Of a stretch of 56,273 nt of DNA, positions 7,969 to 16,265 are shown in pieces. The notes under the pieces were generated by a model. The model was not told where the DNA came from. It saw only the letters and a program-made list of their open reading frames with translations, and ran no database searches. The stretch's first letter is position 1, and every line of letters begins with the position of its first letter. The translations under genes and the position numbers were made by a program. Source of the DNA: Acetivibrio ethanolgignens (lineage in GTDB: Bacteria > Bacillota > Clostridia > Lachnospirales > Lachnospiraceae). Where the stretch lies: the NCBI RefSeq assembly GCF_001461035.1, contig NZ_LNAM01000101.1:1-56273 (forward strand), read 5' to 3'.

Positions 7969-9156
7969 ATGGAAAAGTTATTATTCACATCGGAGTCTGT
8001 TACTGAAGGACATCCGGATAAAATCTGTGACCAGATATCAGATGCAGTGTTGGATGCACTGATGGAGCAGGATCCAATGAGCCGGGTTGCCTGTGAAACA
8101 GCGATTACAACCGGTCTGGTTCTTGTTATGGGAGAGGTTACAACAACGGGCTATGTAGATATTCAGAAAATTGTCCGGGATACTATTCGTGAGATTGGGT
8201 ATGATTCTTCCGATAAAGGCTTTGATGCCAACACCTGCGGTGTTATCGTGGCACTGGATGAGCAGTCTGCCGATATCGCGATGGGTGTAGATAAAGCATT
8301 AGAGGCAAAGGAGCATACCATGTCTGACAGCGATATCAAAGCAATTGGAGCTGGTGACCAGGGCATGATGTTTGGATTTGCTTCCAATGAGACAGAGGAG
8401 TATCTTCCATATCCGATTTCTCTGGCTCACAAACTGACCAGAAAGCTTACAGAGGTTCGTAAGAACGGCACACTGCCTTATCTTCGTCCGGATGGAAAAT
8501 CTCAGGTAACGGTAGAGTATGATGAAAATGGTAAACCGGTGCATATTAACGCAGTTGTTATTTCTAGCCAGCATGCGGCTGAGATTAGCCAAGAGCAGAT
8601 TCACAAGGATATCCAGAAGTATGTAATTGATGCAGTGATTCCTCAGGAGCTGGTAAATGAAGAGACAAAATACTTTATTAATCCAACTGGCCGTTTTGTT
8701 ATCGGCGGACCAAATGGAGACAGCGGCGTTACTGGCCGTAAAATTATCGTAGACACCTACGGCGGCTATGCACGCCACGGCGGCGGAGCCTTTTCCGGTA
8801 AGGACTGTACTAAGGTTGACCGTTCTGCAGCCTATGCAGCCCGTTATGTTGCAAAGAATATCGTAGCAGCAGGCCTGGCTGACAAGTGTGAGATTCAGCT
8901 ATCCTATGCGATTGGTGTAGCACAGCCGACTTCTATTATGGTAGATACCTTCGGTACAGGAAAGCTTTCCAATGAAAAGCTTATTGAGATTATCCGTGAA
9001 AACTTTGATCTTCGGCCGGCAGGCATTATTAAGATGTTGGATTTACGCCGTCCGATTTATAAGCAGACAGCTGCCTATGGACATTTTGGGAGAAATGATT
9101 TGGCTCTGCCTTGGGAAAAGACAGATAAGACAGAGACTTTAAAGAAATATTTATAA
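7969..9156 (+). CDS. metK: S-adenosylmethionine synthetase
   Basis: 395 aa, full length. It makes SAM from methionine and ATP in the cytoplasm. Motifs visible are [17 protein letters not shown] near the N-terminus, the ATP-binding [10 protein letters not shown] (about 126-135) and the glycine-rich P loop [19 protein letters not shown] (about 266-284). The ATG follows AAAGGAGG. It is controlled by the S-box immediately upstream. Only 23 bp separate it from metN, with no terminator, so the methionine importer very likely shares the riboswitch. Confidence 0.97.
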   Translation: MEKLLFTSESVTEGHPDKICDQISDAVLDALMEQDPMSRVACETAITTGLVLVMGEVTTTGYVDIQKIVRDTIREIGYDSSDKGFDANTCGVIVALDEQSADIAMGVDKALEAKEHTMSDSDIKAIGAGDQGMMFGFASNETEEYLPYPISLAHKLTRKLTEVRKNGTLPYLRPDGKSQVTVEYDENGKPVHINAVVISSQHAAEISQEQIHKDIQKYVIDAVIPQELVNEETKYFINPTGRFVIGGPNGDSGVTGRKIIVDTYGGYARHGGGAFSGKDCTKVDRSAAYAARYVAKNIVAAGLADKCEIQLSYAIGVAQPTSIMVDTFGTGKLSNEKLIEIIRENFDLRPAGIIKMLDLRRPIYKQTAAYGHFGRNDLALPWEKTDKTETLKKYL

Positions 9157-9179
9157 ATTGCAGCAGGGAGTGGCACGCA

Positions 9180-10148
9180 ATGATAGAAATTACCAATGTA
9201 GAAAAACATTTCGGCGATGTTTCTGTATTAAAGGACATCAATATACACATCAATCAAGGAGAAATCTACGGTTTGATTGGCCACAGCGGGGCGGGAAAAT
9301 CTACCCTTCTTCGCTGTATCAATGGTCTGGAAACCTATACTGGCGGAAGTGTTAAGGTAAAGGGCCGGGAGGTAAAGGATTTAAGTCCGAAGGAGCTTAG
9401 AAGCTTTCGTAAGGATTTAGGTATGATTTTCCAGAATTTTAATCTTATGAACCGGAAAAACGTTTTTGAAAATGTTTCCCTTCCTCTGGAGGTCTGGGGT
9501 GCTGGTAAGGATGAGATTAAGGAAAAGGTTAATAAGCTGTTAGAACTGGTTGGATTGTCTGAAAAACGATATGCAAAGCCATCGGAGTTATCTGGTGGAC
9601 AAAAGCAGAGAGTTGCGATTGCAAGGGCTCTGGCTTTAGACCCGGCTATCCTTTTATGTGATGAGGCCACTTCTGCACTGGATCCAAAGACAACAAAGGA
9701 TATTTTATCCCTGCTGTTAAAGATTAATGAGCAGCTGGGAATTACCATTGTTATTGTTACCCATCAGATGGAGGTTATTAAGGAGGTATGCCAGAGGGTT
9801 GCCCTGATTGATGGCGGAAAAATTCGTGCGGAGGGCAAGCCGGGAGACATCTTCCTAAGCCCGGATACGCATTTAAAGAAATTTCTGGGTGATGAGGAAG
9901 AGGATGAATTTTATCCGGAGGAGGGAATTAATATCCGTCTGTACTTCCCTAGTACATCCTCTGAAAATCAGGTCATTACCAAAATGGCAAAGGAGCTTGA
10001 TATCGACTTTTCCATTATTGGCGGTAAGCTTGAGAAATTCCGTCATGAGATTTTGGGAAGCCTGGTTATTAATATAGAAGAAAAGGACAAGGAAGCAGTG
10101 ACGGCTTACCTTCAGAAAAAAGATATTTTATGGGAGGTGCTTTCCTAA
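9180..10148 (+). CDS. metN: Methionine ABC importer, ATPase MetN
   Basis: 322 aa. Walker A GHSGAGKST is at 34-42, signature LSGGQKQRVAIARAL near 138-152, and Walker B ILLCDEATSALD near 158-169. The C-terminal ~75 residues form the NIL (ACT-like) domain, which in MetN proteins binds methionine and inhibits transport when the cell is replete. Its stop codon overlaps the metI start by one base (TAATG). Substrate specificity follows from the NIL domain, the S-box upstream and the MetI/MetQ neighbours. Confidence 0.94.
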   Translation: MIEITNVEKHFGDVSVLKDINIHINQGEIYGLIGHSGAGKSTLLRCINGLETYTGGSVKVKGREVKDLSPKELRSFRKDLGMIFQNFNLMNRKNVFENVSLPLEVWGAGKDEIKEKVNKLLELVGLSEKRYAKPSELSGGQKQRVAIARALALDPAILLCDEATSALDPKTTKDILSLLLKINEQLGITIVIVTHQMEVIKEVCQRVALIDGGKIRAEGKPGDIFLSPDTHLKKFLGDEEEDEFYPEEGINIRLYFPSTSSENQVITKMAKELDIDFSIIGGKLEKFRHEILGSLVINIEEKDKEAVTAYLQKKDILWEVLS

Positions 10149-10786
10149 TGGCTGATATTATTTTAACTGCATGTAAGGAAACCCTTATTATGGTAGCTGC
10201 ATCTACTGGGCTGTCAGTTATCCTGGGCTTTATCCCGGCGATTATCCTGACAGTTACTGCAAGTGATGGATTAAAGCCAAATAAGGCAGTGTATACGGTG
10301 TTAGACCTTCTGGTAAATATTTTCCGAAGCTTTCCATTTATTATATTGATGGTAATCATTATCCCGTTTACCCGGGCGATTGCAGGCAAATCCTATGGAG
10401 TAGGAGCGGCTATCGTACCCCTTACGGTATCTGCGATTCCTTTTGTAGCGAGAGTTATAGAGTCCGCTCTGCGGGAGGTAGATAAGGGAGTTATTGAGGC
10501 AGCAAAATCCTTTGGAGCCTCTAATACCCAGATTATATTTAAGGTAATGATTAAGGAAGCTGTACCGTCTATCGTATCCGGTATTACACTGACTGTTATC
10601 AGTATTATCGGCTACTCTGCCATGGGTGGAGCTATCGGTGCCGGCGGTCTGGGGGATGTGGCGATTCGATACGGCTATCAGCGTTATGAAACGGACATGA
10701 TGATTGTAACCTGTGTCATTCTCATTATTTTTGTACAGGGCCTCCAGGCACTGGGCAATCATTTATATAGCAGATTATCAGGTTAG
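10148..10786 (+). CDS. metI: Methionine ABC importer, permease MetI
   Basis: 212 aa, five predicted membrane segments. The EAA coupling motif, here EAAKSFGASNTQIIFKVMIKEA, faces the ATPase. The start at 10148 (MADIILTA) is chosen because GGAGGTG precedes it and it overlaps the metN stop; an in-frame ATG at 10130 would reach into metN. It forms the membrane channel of MetNIQ. Confidence 0.93.
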   Translation: MADIILTACKETLIMVAASTGLSVILGFIPAIILTVTASDGLKPNKAVYTVLDLLVNIFRSFPFIILMVIIIPFTRAIAGKSYGVGAAIVPLTVSAIPFVARVIESALREVDKGVIEAAKSFGASNTQIIFKVMIKEAVPSIVSGITLTVISIIGYSAMGGAIGAGGLGDVAIRYGYQRYETDMMIVTCVILIIFVQGLQALGNHLYSRLSG

Positions 10787-10808
10787 ACTTGTTAAGGAGG
10801 AATGGTTT

Positions 10809-11621
10809 ATGAAAAAGAGAGTACTTGCACTTGCATTAGCAGCTATTTTCGCAGTGAGCTGTGTTGGATGTGGTTCACAGAAGGCAGCAGAGGACGATAA
10901 GAAAATCGTGATTGGTGTTACCCCGGTGCCTCACAAGGATATTACTGAGGTTGCAGCAAAGCTCTTAGAGGAAAAGGGCTATGAGGTAAAAATTGTTGAG
11001 TATACCGATTATGTTCAGCCAAATACCGCATTGGAAGAGGGCGAACTGGATGCCAACTATTTCCAGACCTTAGGCTACATGGATGGACAGAATGCAGAAA
11101 GAGATATGCACTTGGTTTCTGTAGCTTCTATTCATGCTGAGCCAATGGGTATCTATTCTAAAAGCATAGCTGACCTGACTTCTCTTCCGGATGGAGCAAC
11201 CATTGCAGTTCCAAATGATGAGGACAATGAGGACAGAGCATTACGAGTACTGGCTGAAACCGGTTTGATTGCCGTTCCGGAGGAGGGAAAAATCACACCT
11301 GCTGACATCACAGAGAATCCTCACAACTTCCAGTTTACAGAAATCGAGGCTGGCGGACTTCCAAGAATGTTAGAGGATGTGGATGTAGCTATTATCAATG
11401 GTAACTATGCACTTGAGGCAGACCTTGGAAACACCTCTAATGTACTTTACATAGAGGAAATTGTAGGTGAAAAAATTACTCTTCGTGGAAACGTCATTGC
11501 TGTTAAGGATGGCACTCAGGACAGCCAGAAGGTAAAGGATATTATCGAAGCCTTCCAGTCGGACGAGGTAAGAAATTATATTAATGAAACCTATGCAGGA
11601 GCAGTAATTCCGGTATTTTAA
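10809..11621 (+). CDS. metQ: Methionine-binding lipoprotein MetQ
   Basis: 270 aa. Lipoprotein signal peptide MKKRVLALALAAIFAVSCVGC with the lipid-anchored cysteine probably C21, followed by an NlpA/MetQ domain (KIVIGVTPVPHKDITEVAA ... PNDEDNEDRALRVLAETGLI). It captures methionine outside the membrane and hands it to MetI. The ATG at 10809 follows AAGGAGG; the longer frame from 10713 overlaps metI and is rejected. It is the last gene of the unit, with a strong terminator 25 bp downstream. Confidence 0.94.
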   Translation: MKKRVLALALAAIFAVSCVGCGSQKAAEDDKKIVIGVTPVPHKDITEVAAKLLEEKGYEVKIVEYTDYVQPNTALEEGELDANYFQTLGYMDGQNAERDMHLVSVASIHAEPMGIYSKSIADLTSLPDGATIAVPNDEDNEDRALRVLAETGLIAVPEEGKITPADITENPHNFQFTEIEAGGLPRMLEDVDVAIINGNYALEADLGNTSNVLYIEEIVGEKITLRGNVIAVKDGTQDSQKVKDIIEAFQSDEVRNYINETYAGAVIPVF

Positions 11622-11643
11622 GTATAATAAAAGATAATAATCA

Positions 11644-11693
11644 GAACAACGGAAACCCCAGAGACTTAAACTCTGGGGCTTTCGTTGTTCTTT
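11644..11693. terminator. Bidirectional terminator between metQ and the Fn3 gene
   Basis: Nearly perfect 20-bp stem (GAACAACGGAAACCCCAGAG pairing with 11671-11690, one bulged C) and a 7-base loop, followed by TTTAC on the plus strand. It separates the convergent metQ and Fn3 genes and touches the stop codon of the latter. Confidence 0.85.
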
Positions 11694-12423
11694 ACTTTGT
11701 TTGCTTATTTAAGCTAACCCATTTACCATATACAGTCTGCTCATTATTTAAGTCATCGGTATAATTTTTATAGCCGCGTATCCGTACATAGTATTTTTTA
11801 TTCGCTTTTAAGCTTTTGATAGTATAGCTTGTTTTGCTCTTAGATACCTTAATGGTTTTAGCTGATTTAAAATCCTTGTTTAAGCTGTACTGAATCTGAT
11901 AACCATCTACACTTTTCTTTTTCCAGGTCAGCTTCAGGGCTTTGCTCATGGAAGAAGCCTTGAAGCTGGTGATTTTTGAAACGGTAGGAACTTCTACGGT
12001 AGCATCCTTAGAATTCGTAAATACAATACCAGCTACCTCAAAGCCGTATTCCCTGTTTGCTTCTACCGGGTCATCCACGGCATGATAGATGAGGGTGACC
12101 GTCCATAAATTATCCGTTTCTTTATTTGTCCCAATTTCAAGAGGATTTCTTCCCTGGGCATCGGTGGCGGTGGACTTATTTCCTACATTTTCAAGGGGAT
12201 GTCCATTGACTGATTGCACCCAGAATTCCAGATCTTTAATATCAAAATCTCCGGTAATCACCGAACCTGAGGTGACATTTTCATAGATAGTATCACCAAT
12301 CTTCAAGGTAAGGAGCGTTTCTCCCTCAGCGGCATTAGCCTGGGTGGAGGCTGGCAGAAGTACAGAAACAATACTCAGACAAAACACGAGAAAATAACTA
12401 CATAGCTTTTTGGAATTTTTCAT
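11692..12423 (-). CDS. Secreted protein with fibronectin type III domain
   Basis: 243 aa. Signal peptide of about 32 residues (hydrophobic LCSYFLVFCLSIVSVLLPAS, then TQANAAEG). Residues 35-145 form an unassigned extracellular region with sequence like a bacterial immunoglobulin-type or anchor domain. Residues 148-243 are an Fn3 module (KITSFKASSMSKALKLTWKK ... YYVRIRGYK). No catalytic motif or sortase signal is seen, so it is probably a small surface or secreted binding protein. A 15-bp inverted repeat lies directly before its start. It is divergent from the LytTR two-component operon, which may control it. Confidence 0.7.
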   Translation of the reverse strand: MKNSKKLCSYFLVFCLSIVSVLLPASTQANAAEGETLLTLKIGDTIYENVTSGSVITGDFDIKDLEFWVQSVNGHPLENVGNKSTATDAQGRNPLEIGTNKETDNLWTVTLIYHAVDDPVEANREYGFEVAGIVFTNSKDATVEVPTVSKITSFKASSMSKALKLTWKKKSVDGYQIQYSLNKDFKSAKTIKVSKSKTSYTIKSLKANKKYYVRIRGYKNYTDDLNNEQTVYGKWVSLNKQTK

Positions 12424-12426
12424 ACA

Positions 12427-12472
12427 ATTCCAGCATAATTCGTGCTGATTTGCAATGGAATTATGCTGGAAT
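12427..12472. promoter_or_regulatory. Perfect 15-bp inverted repeat, candidate operator
   Basis: Arms ATTCCAGCATAATTC (12427-12441) and its exact complement (12458-12472), separated by 16 bases, lie between divergent genes. The right arm covers the -35 position of the plus-strand promoter; the left arm is in the leader of the minus-strand gene. It could be a DNA operator for both genes, or an RNA hairpin before the Fn3 start codon. Confidence 0.5.
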
Positions 12473-12485
12473 ATGTTTTTGGTTC

Positions 12486-12494
12486 TGGTATAAT
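12486..12494 (+). promoter_or_regulatory. Extended -10 promoter of LytTR two-component operon
   Basis: TGGTATAAT, an extended -10 with TATAAT at 12489-12494. There is no good -35; that position falls in the arm of the inverted repeat. Confidence 0.6.
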
Positions 12495-12525
12495 GAGATT
12501 ATAACGGAAGAAGGGGCGAGATTAA

Positions 12526-13254
12526 GTGGTTAAAATAGCAATTTGTGATGATGATGCCTATATTTGTTCAGAAATAGAAAAGGTTATATTTGATTTTGGA
12601 AAAACAAGTACTGTGGAGATGGAAATAGAGGTTTTTTATTCCGGGGAAGAGCTCATTCATTTTATGGAAAAGGAATATAGCTTTGATCTGGTGTTTTTAG
12701 ATATTGAGTTGGGAGAGGCAACAGGCATTGAGGTAGGCAGTAAAATAAGAAATGAATTTGATAATTACATAAGTAAGATTGTTTTTATAACCTCAAAGGA
12801 TGGATATGAACAAAAGCTTTTTGATGTCCAGCCCTTGAACTTTATAAAGAAGCCTCTTGATCATGAAAAAATAGAAAGGTGTTTAAGGCTTGCCATAAAA
12901 TTGTTCGGTCTGGATAATCAAATTTTTGAATATAAAAAAGGTTATGATGTGGTAAGGGTCGATGCAAAGGATATTTTGTATTTTGAAAGCAGAAGAAAGA
13001 AAATCAGAATTGTAACTAACCGAGGCGAGGATTGGTTTTATGGAACCCTGGAAGGTATAAGGGAGAAGCTATCACCGATGTTTGTTGAACCTCATGGGTC
13101 ATTTTTGGTTAATTTTGATAAAATAGAACGTATTACGAGGGAAAGTGCATTTATGAAAAACGGAGTGGAAATTCCGATTAGTCAACGAAATCTTAAAAAT
13201 ATCCGAAGCATGTTGATAGACGTAGAAAAGGAGAAACACAATGCCAGAGTATGA
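12526..13254 (+). CDS. AgrA-like LytTR response regulator
   Basis: 242 aa, GTG start. The receiver domain covers 1-120 with acidic pocket CDDD (7-10), phospho-acceptor D59 in LVFLDIELG, and a lysine in FIKKPLD. A LytTR DNA-binding domain covers about 135-235 (DILYFESRRKKIRIVTNRG, GSFLVNFDKIERI). LytTR regulators bind two ~9-bp direct repeats about 21 bp apart, and such a site is present at 14520-14553. The coding frame overlaps the kinase gene by 14 bp, indicating translational coupling. Confidence 0.9.
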   Translation: MVKIAICDDDAYICSEIEKVIFDFGKTSTVEMEIEVFYSGEELIHFMEKEYSFDLVFLDIELGEATGIEVGSKIRNEFDNYISKIVFITSKDGYEQKLFDVQPLNFIKKPLDHEKIERCLRLAIKLFGLDNQIFEYKKGYDVVRVDAKDILYFESRRKKIRIVTNRGEDWFYGTLEGIREKLSPMFVEPHGSFLVNFDKIERITRESAFMKNGVEIPISQRNLKNIRSMLIDVEKEKHNARV

Positions 13255-14515
13255 GTTAGTTCATATAGTAACCAATCCCATATTTACTTTTGCCATATAC
13301 AAGCTTTTTCATACTTTTTTTAAGGAAGATGCCTATGATAAAAGGATAGAAAGGCTGACGTATTTGTTGTATTTTATCGTATCCTCAGTGCTGCCGTTTA
13401 TTACGAAAATTCCATTGGTAACACTGATTTTTACTATAAGCTTTTTCTTTGGGATTTCCTTTAATTACAAGAGTTCTTTGCAGAAAAAAATAGTGGTTTC
13501 ATCCTTTGTTTATGCCATATTATTTGTAATAGAAATAGTAATGTCAGTGAGTATTGGTTTTATGGATATTTCGGCACTTAAAGACAGCACCTTTCATTCG
13601 GGAATAGGGTTAATTTTAATACGAACGGTAACGATGCTTACTGCTTATTTACTAAATAGATATAAAAATGCAAGGAGGAAGGATTTTCCGATACCTTCTG
13701 CTTATTATGCTGCCTTTATTATTATTCTGTTTGGAACTTTGTATTTATTCGCAATTTCTCTGGAAAAGGATAATTTAACTCTTTTCAATGTCCTTATTAG
13801 TGGAGCTGTTTTAATTCTAGTAAATATAACCATGATATTAATTGATGAAAAAATTTATAATTCCATAGCTGTAAAGAATGAGAAGTATATGTTAGAGCAG
13901 CAGAATATCGCTTATGAGAATCAGGCTGAAATTATGAAGCAGTCGAATGAGTCCATAAGGGCACTAAAGCATGATATGAAAAATCATCTGCTTATGCTGT
14001 CTGCTATGTATAAAAATGGCAGAGGAAATGAAATAGAGGATTATGTCGGGAAAATTCTGGTTGAAATGACAGGAGAAGGCTTTTCCAGCTCGAATAATTT
14101 TGTAATTGATAGTATCGTTAATTTTAAGCTAAAACAGCTGTATGATACGGATACAAAAATAGCGGTGGACGTCTGTGTTCCGCCAGAGCTAAATATTTTA
14201 GCCTATGATATGACTGTTATACTGGGAAATCTGCTGGATAACGCCATTACAGCCACATTGAAAGCAGAAGATAAAAGGCTAGATTTGCGGATAAGCTGTA
14301 GCATGGGGAATTTAATTATTCTAATTGAAAATTCTTTTGATGGTGAGCTGATTTTTGAGGATGGAAGATTTAAAACGACAAAGAAGCATAAGAATAAGCA
14401 TGGTTTGGGGCTTTCTAATATTGAAAAAATTCTGGAAAAATACGGAGGAGAAATACGAATGGATTACACCGGGGAAACCTTTTCAACGTCGGTAATACTT
14501 CCTTATGAGGGCTAA
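13241..14515 (+). CDS. AgrC-like GHKL sensor kinase
   Basis: 424 aa. Six predicted membrane segments fill residues ~1-200. A coiled linker leads to the phospho-acceptor H244 in ALKHDMKNHL and a GHKL ATPase (N box ILGNLLDNAITATL, G2 box KHGLGLSNIEKI). This layout is that of AgrC/ComD-type kinases, which usually sense secreted peptides. No pheromone precursor or AgrB-like processing gene is visible nearby, so the ligand is unknown. ATG is preceded by AAAGGAG. Confidence 0.88.
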   Translation: MPEYELVHIVTNPIFTFAIYKLFHTFFKEDAYDKRIERLTYLLYFIVSSVLPFITKIPLVTLIFTISFFFGISFNYKSSLQKKIVVSSFVYAILFVIEIVMSVSIGFMDISALKDSTFHSGIGLILIRTVTMLTAYLLNRYKNARRKDFPIPSAYYAAFIIILFGTLYLFAISLEKDNLTLFNVLISGAVLILVNITMILIDEKIYNSIAVKNEKYMLEQQNIAYENQAEIMKQSNESIRALKHDMKNHLLMLSAMYKNGRGNEIEDYVGKILVEMTGEGFSSSNNFVIDSIVNFKLKQLYDTDTKIAVDVCVPPELNILAYDMTVILGNLLDNAITATLKAEDKRLDLRISCSMGNLIILIENSFDGELIFEDGRFKTTKKHKNKHGLGLSNIEKILEKYGGEIRMDYTGETFSTSVILPYEG

Positions 14516-14519
14516 AATT

Positions 14520-14586
14520 ATCACTTGTACCCTCAACTCCATCATTTGTACCCGAAGTCCGCACCAAGGGGGAAAATAAGTATAAT
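14520..14586 (+). promoter_or_regulatory. LytTR-type direct repeat and promoter
   Basis: ATCACTTGTACCC (14520-14532) and ATCATTTGTACCC (14541-14553) are 12/13 identical and exactly 21 bp apart, two helical turns. A TATAAT follows at 14581-14586 with no recognisable -35. This is the geometry of AgrA/ComE-type activated promoters and points to the regulator encoded just upstream. Confidence 0.6.
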
Positions 14587-14675
14587 AGATAGAGAGAAAA
14601 GCTTAAAAAAGTAGAAAATAGAGGACGACTTTTGAGTGAGGCGATTATGTATAGGGAAAGAGGTAAACGAAGAAA

Positions 14676-15386
14676 ATGAAATTTTCTTTAAAAAAAGCTA
14701 TAGATATAGCGTTAATAGGAATTTTTACTATAGACCTGTTGGCAGTATGTAAAATCATACCGTTAACAGGTAAACGTCAGTATGAGATGATCTGGATGTG
14801 GCTGATATTTTTGGGTATCACAATTTTTTTCTCTCAAATAGAGCAAATACAGAGCTGGTCATGGAAAAAAAGATGTATTATAGTTATCGCTTGGGGAAGT
14901 ATATTTCTTTTTTCTTTTGTAGTATATAAGATTACTGCATTCAATATAGAAGGAAATACATCAGTAATTACAGCTCATGCTTCAGATGGAGAAATCAAAA
15001 TGACAAGAGAAGAGCCAGTAATGAGTCAAGTTAGGGAAATTTTGAATTATAGGGGATTAAAAAGAACTATTTTTACAAAGAAAGAAATAATTGACGAGAA
15101 TATAAAAAGAATAGAGTTACATTTTATCTATGATAAAAAGGAGCGGATATTAACTCTGTATCAAAATGGCAGGATTTTATTTGAAAATGAAGATTACCAT
15201 ATTGGATTTTTCGGAAAAGGGAAGGAAAGAGATTTATTTTTAGAAATGGAATGGTATATAGAACAATTTTTTGGGGAAGAATCAGGTTCTCATCTTTTGG
15301 CAATTTATGAGGATGGTACAGTTATTTTTGACAACAGAGAGTATGCAAATATACCTTCTGCAAAAGAAGGAAAACAGCTGTATTAG
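14676..15386 (+). CDS. Membrane protein of unknown function, probable LytTR target
   Basis: 236 aa, not recognised. Residues 8-30, 38-55 and 66-86 are hydrophobic, so three N-terminal membrane segments carry a ~150-residue soluble C-terminal part rich in charged residues and short beta-like stretches (RIELHFIYDKKERILTLY, HLLAIYEDGTVIFDN). ATG follows AGAGG at ten bases. Its only visible promoter carries a LytTR-type direct repeat, so it is probably the output gene of the two-component system. A 13-bp perfect stem closes the unit downstream. Confidence 0.65.
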   Translation: MKFSLKKAIDIALIGIFTIDLLAVCKIIPLTGKRQYEMIWMWLIFLGITIFFSQIEQIQSWSWKKRCIIVIAWGSIFLFSFVVYKITAFNIEGNTSVITAHASDGEIKMTREEPVMSQVREILNYRGLKRTIFTKKEIIDENIKRIELHFIYDKKERILTLYQNGRILFENEDYHIGFFGKGKERDLFLEMEWYIEQFFGEESGSHLLAIYEDGTVIFDNREYANIPSAKEGKQLY

Positions 15387-15426
15387 TATATATTGGGTGT
15401 CATGGTGGCTGGAGGTAGTTGATAAC

Positions 15427-15459
15427 AAGGGGGTGGTTGCAATTTACAACCACCCCCTT
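15427..15459. terminator. Hairpin between convergent genes
   Basis: A perfect 13-bp stem AAGGGGGTGGTTG (15427-15439) pairs with 15447-15459 around a 7-base loop. It has no long U tract on either strand, but its position between convergent ends fits a two-way terminator. Confidence 0.6.
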
Positions 15460-15461
15460 AA

Positions 15462-16067
15462 TTAGAGTTCTTCTGCCTTGAAGGCTGTGTAGCCTTCATA
15501 GTAATAGCTGTGGTCAATTCCTCTCATATAGACTTCACGGCTGTCTACCTCATCGGTAAGTGCAGCTTTCAGAATGTGCTTTATTTCAATATCCTTGACA
15601 GGGCTGCGTTCCATAGCCATCAGGTAATCGTCTTTATCTACTTTGCTCCAATCAATAACCTGACCGATTTCAGCTTTTAAAATCAAATCAAGCCAAATAC
15701 GAGTACTTCGACCATTGCCTTCTCGGAAAGGATGGGCAATATTCATTTCCACATATTTTTCAATGATTTCATCGAAGGTGGACTGTGGCATTTTATCTAT
15801 ATTTTCAAGTGCTGCTTCTAAATACATCAGCGGTGTAAATCTAAAATTGCCCTTGGCTATATTAACAGTTCTGATTTGACCGGCAAAATCGTAAATATCT
15901 TCAAACAAATACTTATGAATTGCTCTTAAAGAAGAAAACTTACCTGCTTCTAGCTTATCAAGTATGCTGTTTTCAAAAAGCTCAATAGCTTTTCTTTTGC
16001 TTATGCGTTCTTCTTCGCGGGCAAGGGCAGAAGAATCATCAAGACCTAATTTATTTTCAAGTGCCAT
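15462..16067 (-). CDS. Fic-family AMPylation protein, class III-like
   Basis: 201 aa. The Fic motif HPFREGNGRS is at 112-121, with catalytic H112 and the anion-binding loop intact, so adenylyltransferase activity (AMP transfer from ATP to a target protein) is expected. Near the C-terminus SYYYEG (187-192) matches the inhibitory-helix motif [S/T]xxxE[G/N] of single-domain class III Fic proteins, whose glutamate blocks ATP binding. No separate antitoxin gene is adjacent, which fits self-inhibition. The ATG at 16067 is chosen because GGAGG precedes it. The target is unknown. A 17-bp inverted repeat brackets its promoter. Confidence 0.88.
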   Translation of the reverse strand: MALENKLGLDDSSALAREEERISKRKAIELFENSILDKLEAGKFSSLRAIHKYLFEDIYDFAGQIRTVNIAKGNFRFTPLMYLEAALENIDKMPQSTFDEIIEKYVEMNIAHPFREGNGRSTRIWLDLILKAEIGQVIDWSKVDKDDYLMAMERSPVKDIEIKHILKAALTDEVDSREVYMRGIDHSYYYEGYTAFKAEEL

Positions 16068-16073
16068 AAGGAA

Positions 16074-16130
16074 CCTCCGCAATCAAATGGTTTATTATTA
16101 TATTGTACCATTTGATTGCGGAGGATTCAA
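16074..16130 (-). promoter_or_regulatory. fic promoter inside a perfect 17-bp inverted repeat
   Basis: Arms CCTCCGCAATCAAATGG (16074-16090) and its exact complement (16108-16124), spacer 17 bases. Read on the minus strand, TTGAAT (16130-16125) and TACAAT (16107-16102) form a promoter whose 17-bp spacer is exactly one arm. The other arm lies just past the start point and contains the ribosome site. Because only one arm would be transcribed, it is more likely a DNA operator than an RNA hairpin. Confidence 0.6.
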
Positions 16131-16265
16131 CGGCTGTTAGATTTAGCGTCTATTTTATTCTCATTTTTCTTTATACAATCTTAATACTATTTCTAAAACG
16201 TTAATATGGACTTAATGCAATCGGGATTATAATAAGTACACGAAATGAGATTTGGAGCGTGTATT

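Noticed and set aside
8299-8778. 159-aa minus-strand frame opposite metK
   Set aside because: It lies entirely within metK, has no ribosome site and shows no family resemblance.
10301-10762. 153-aa minus-strand frame opposite metI
   Set aside because: Shadow of a membrane protein gene, no ribosome site.
14647-14679. 10-codon ORF as a signalling peptide
   Set aside because: Its product is very basic, with no leader or processing features; coupling to the next gene is possible but a pheromone role cannot be supported.
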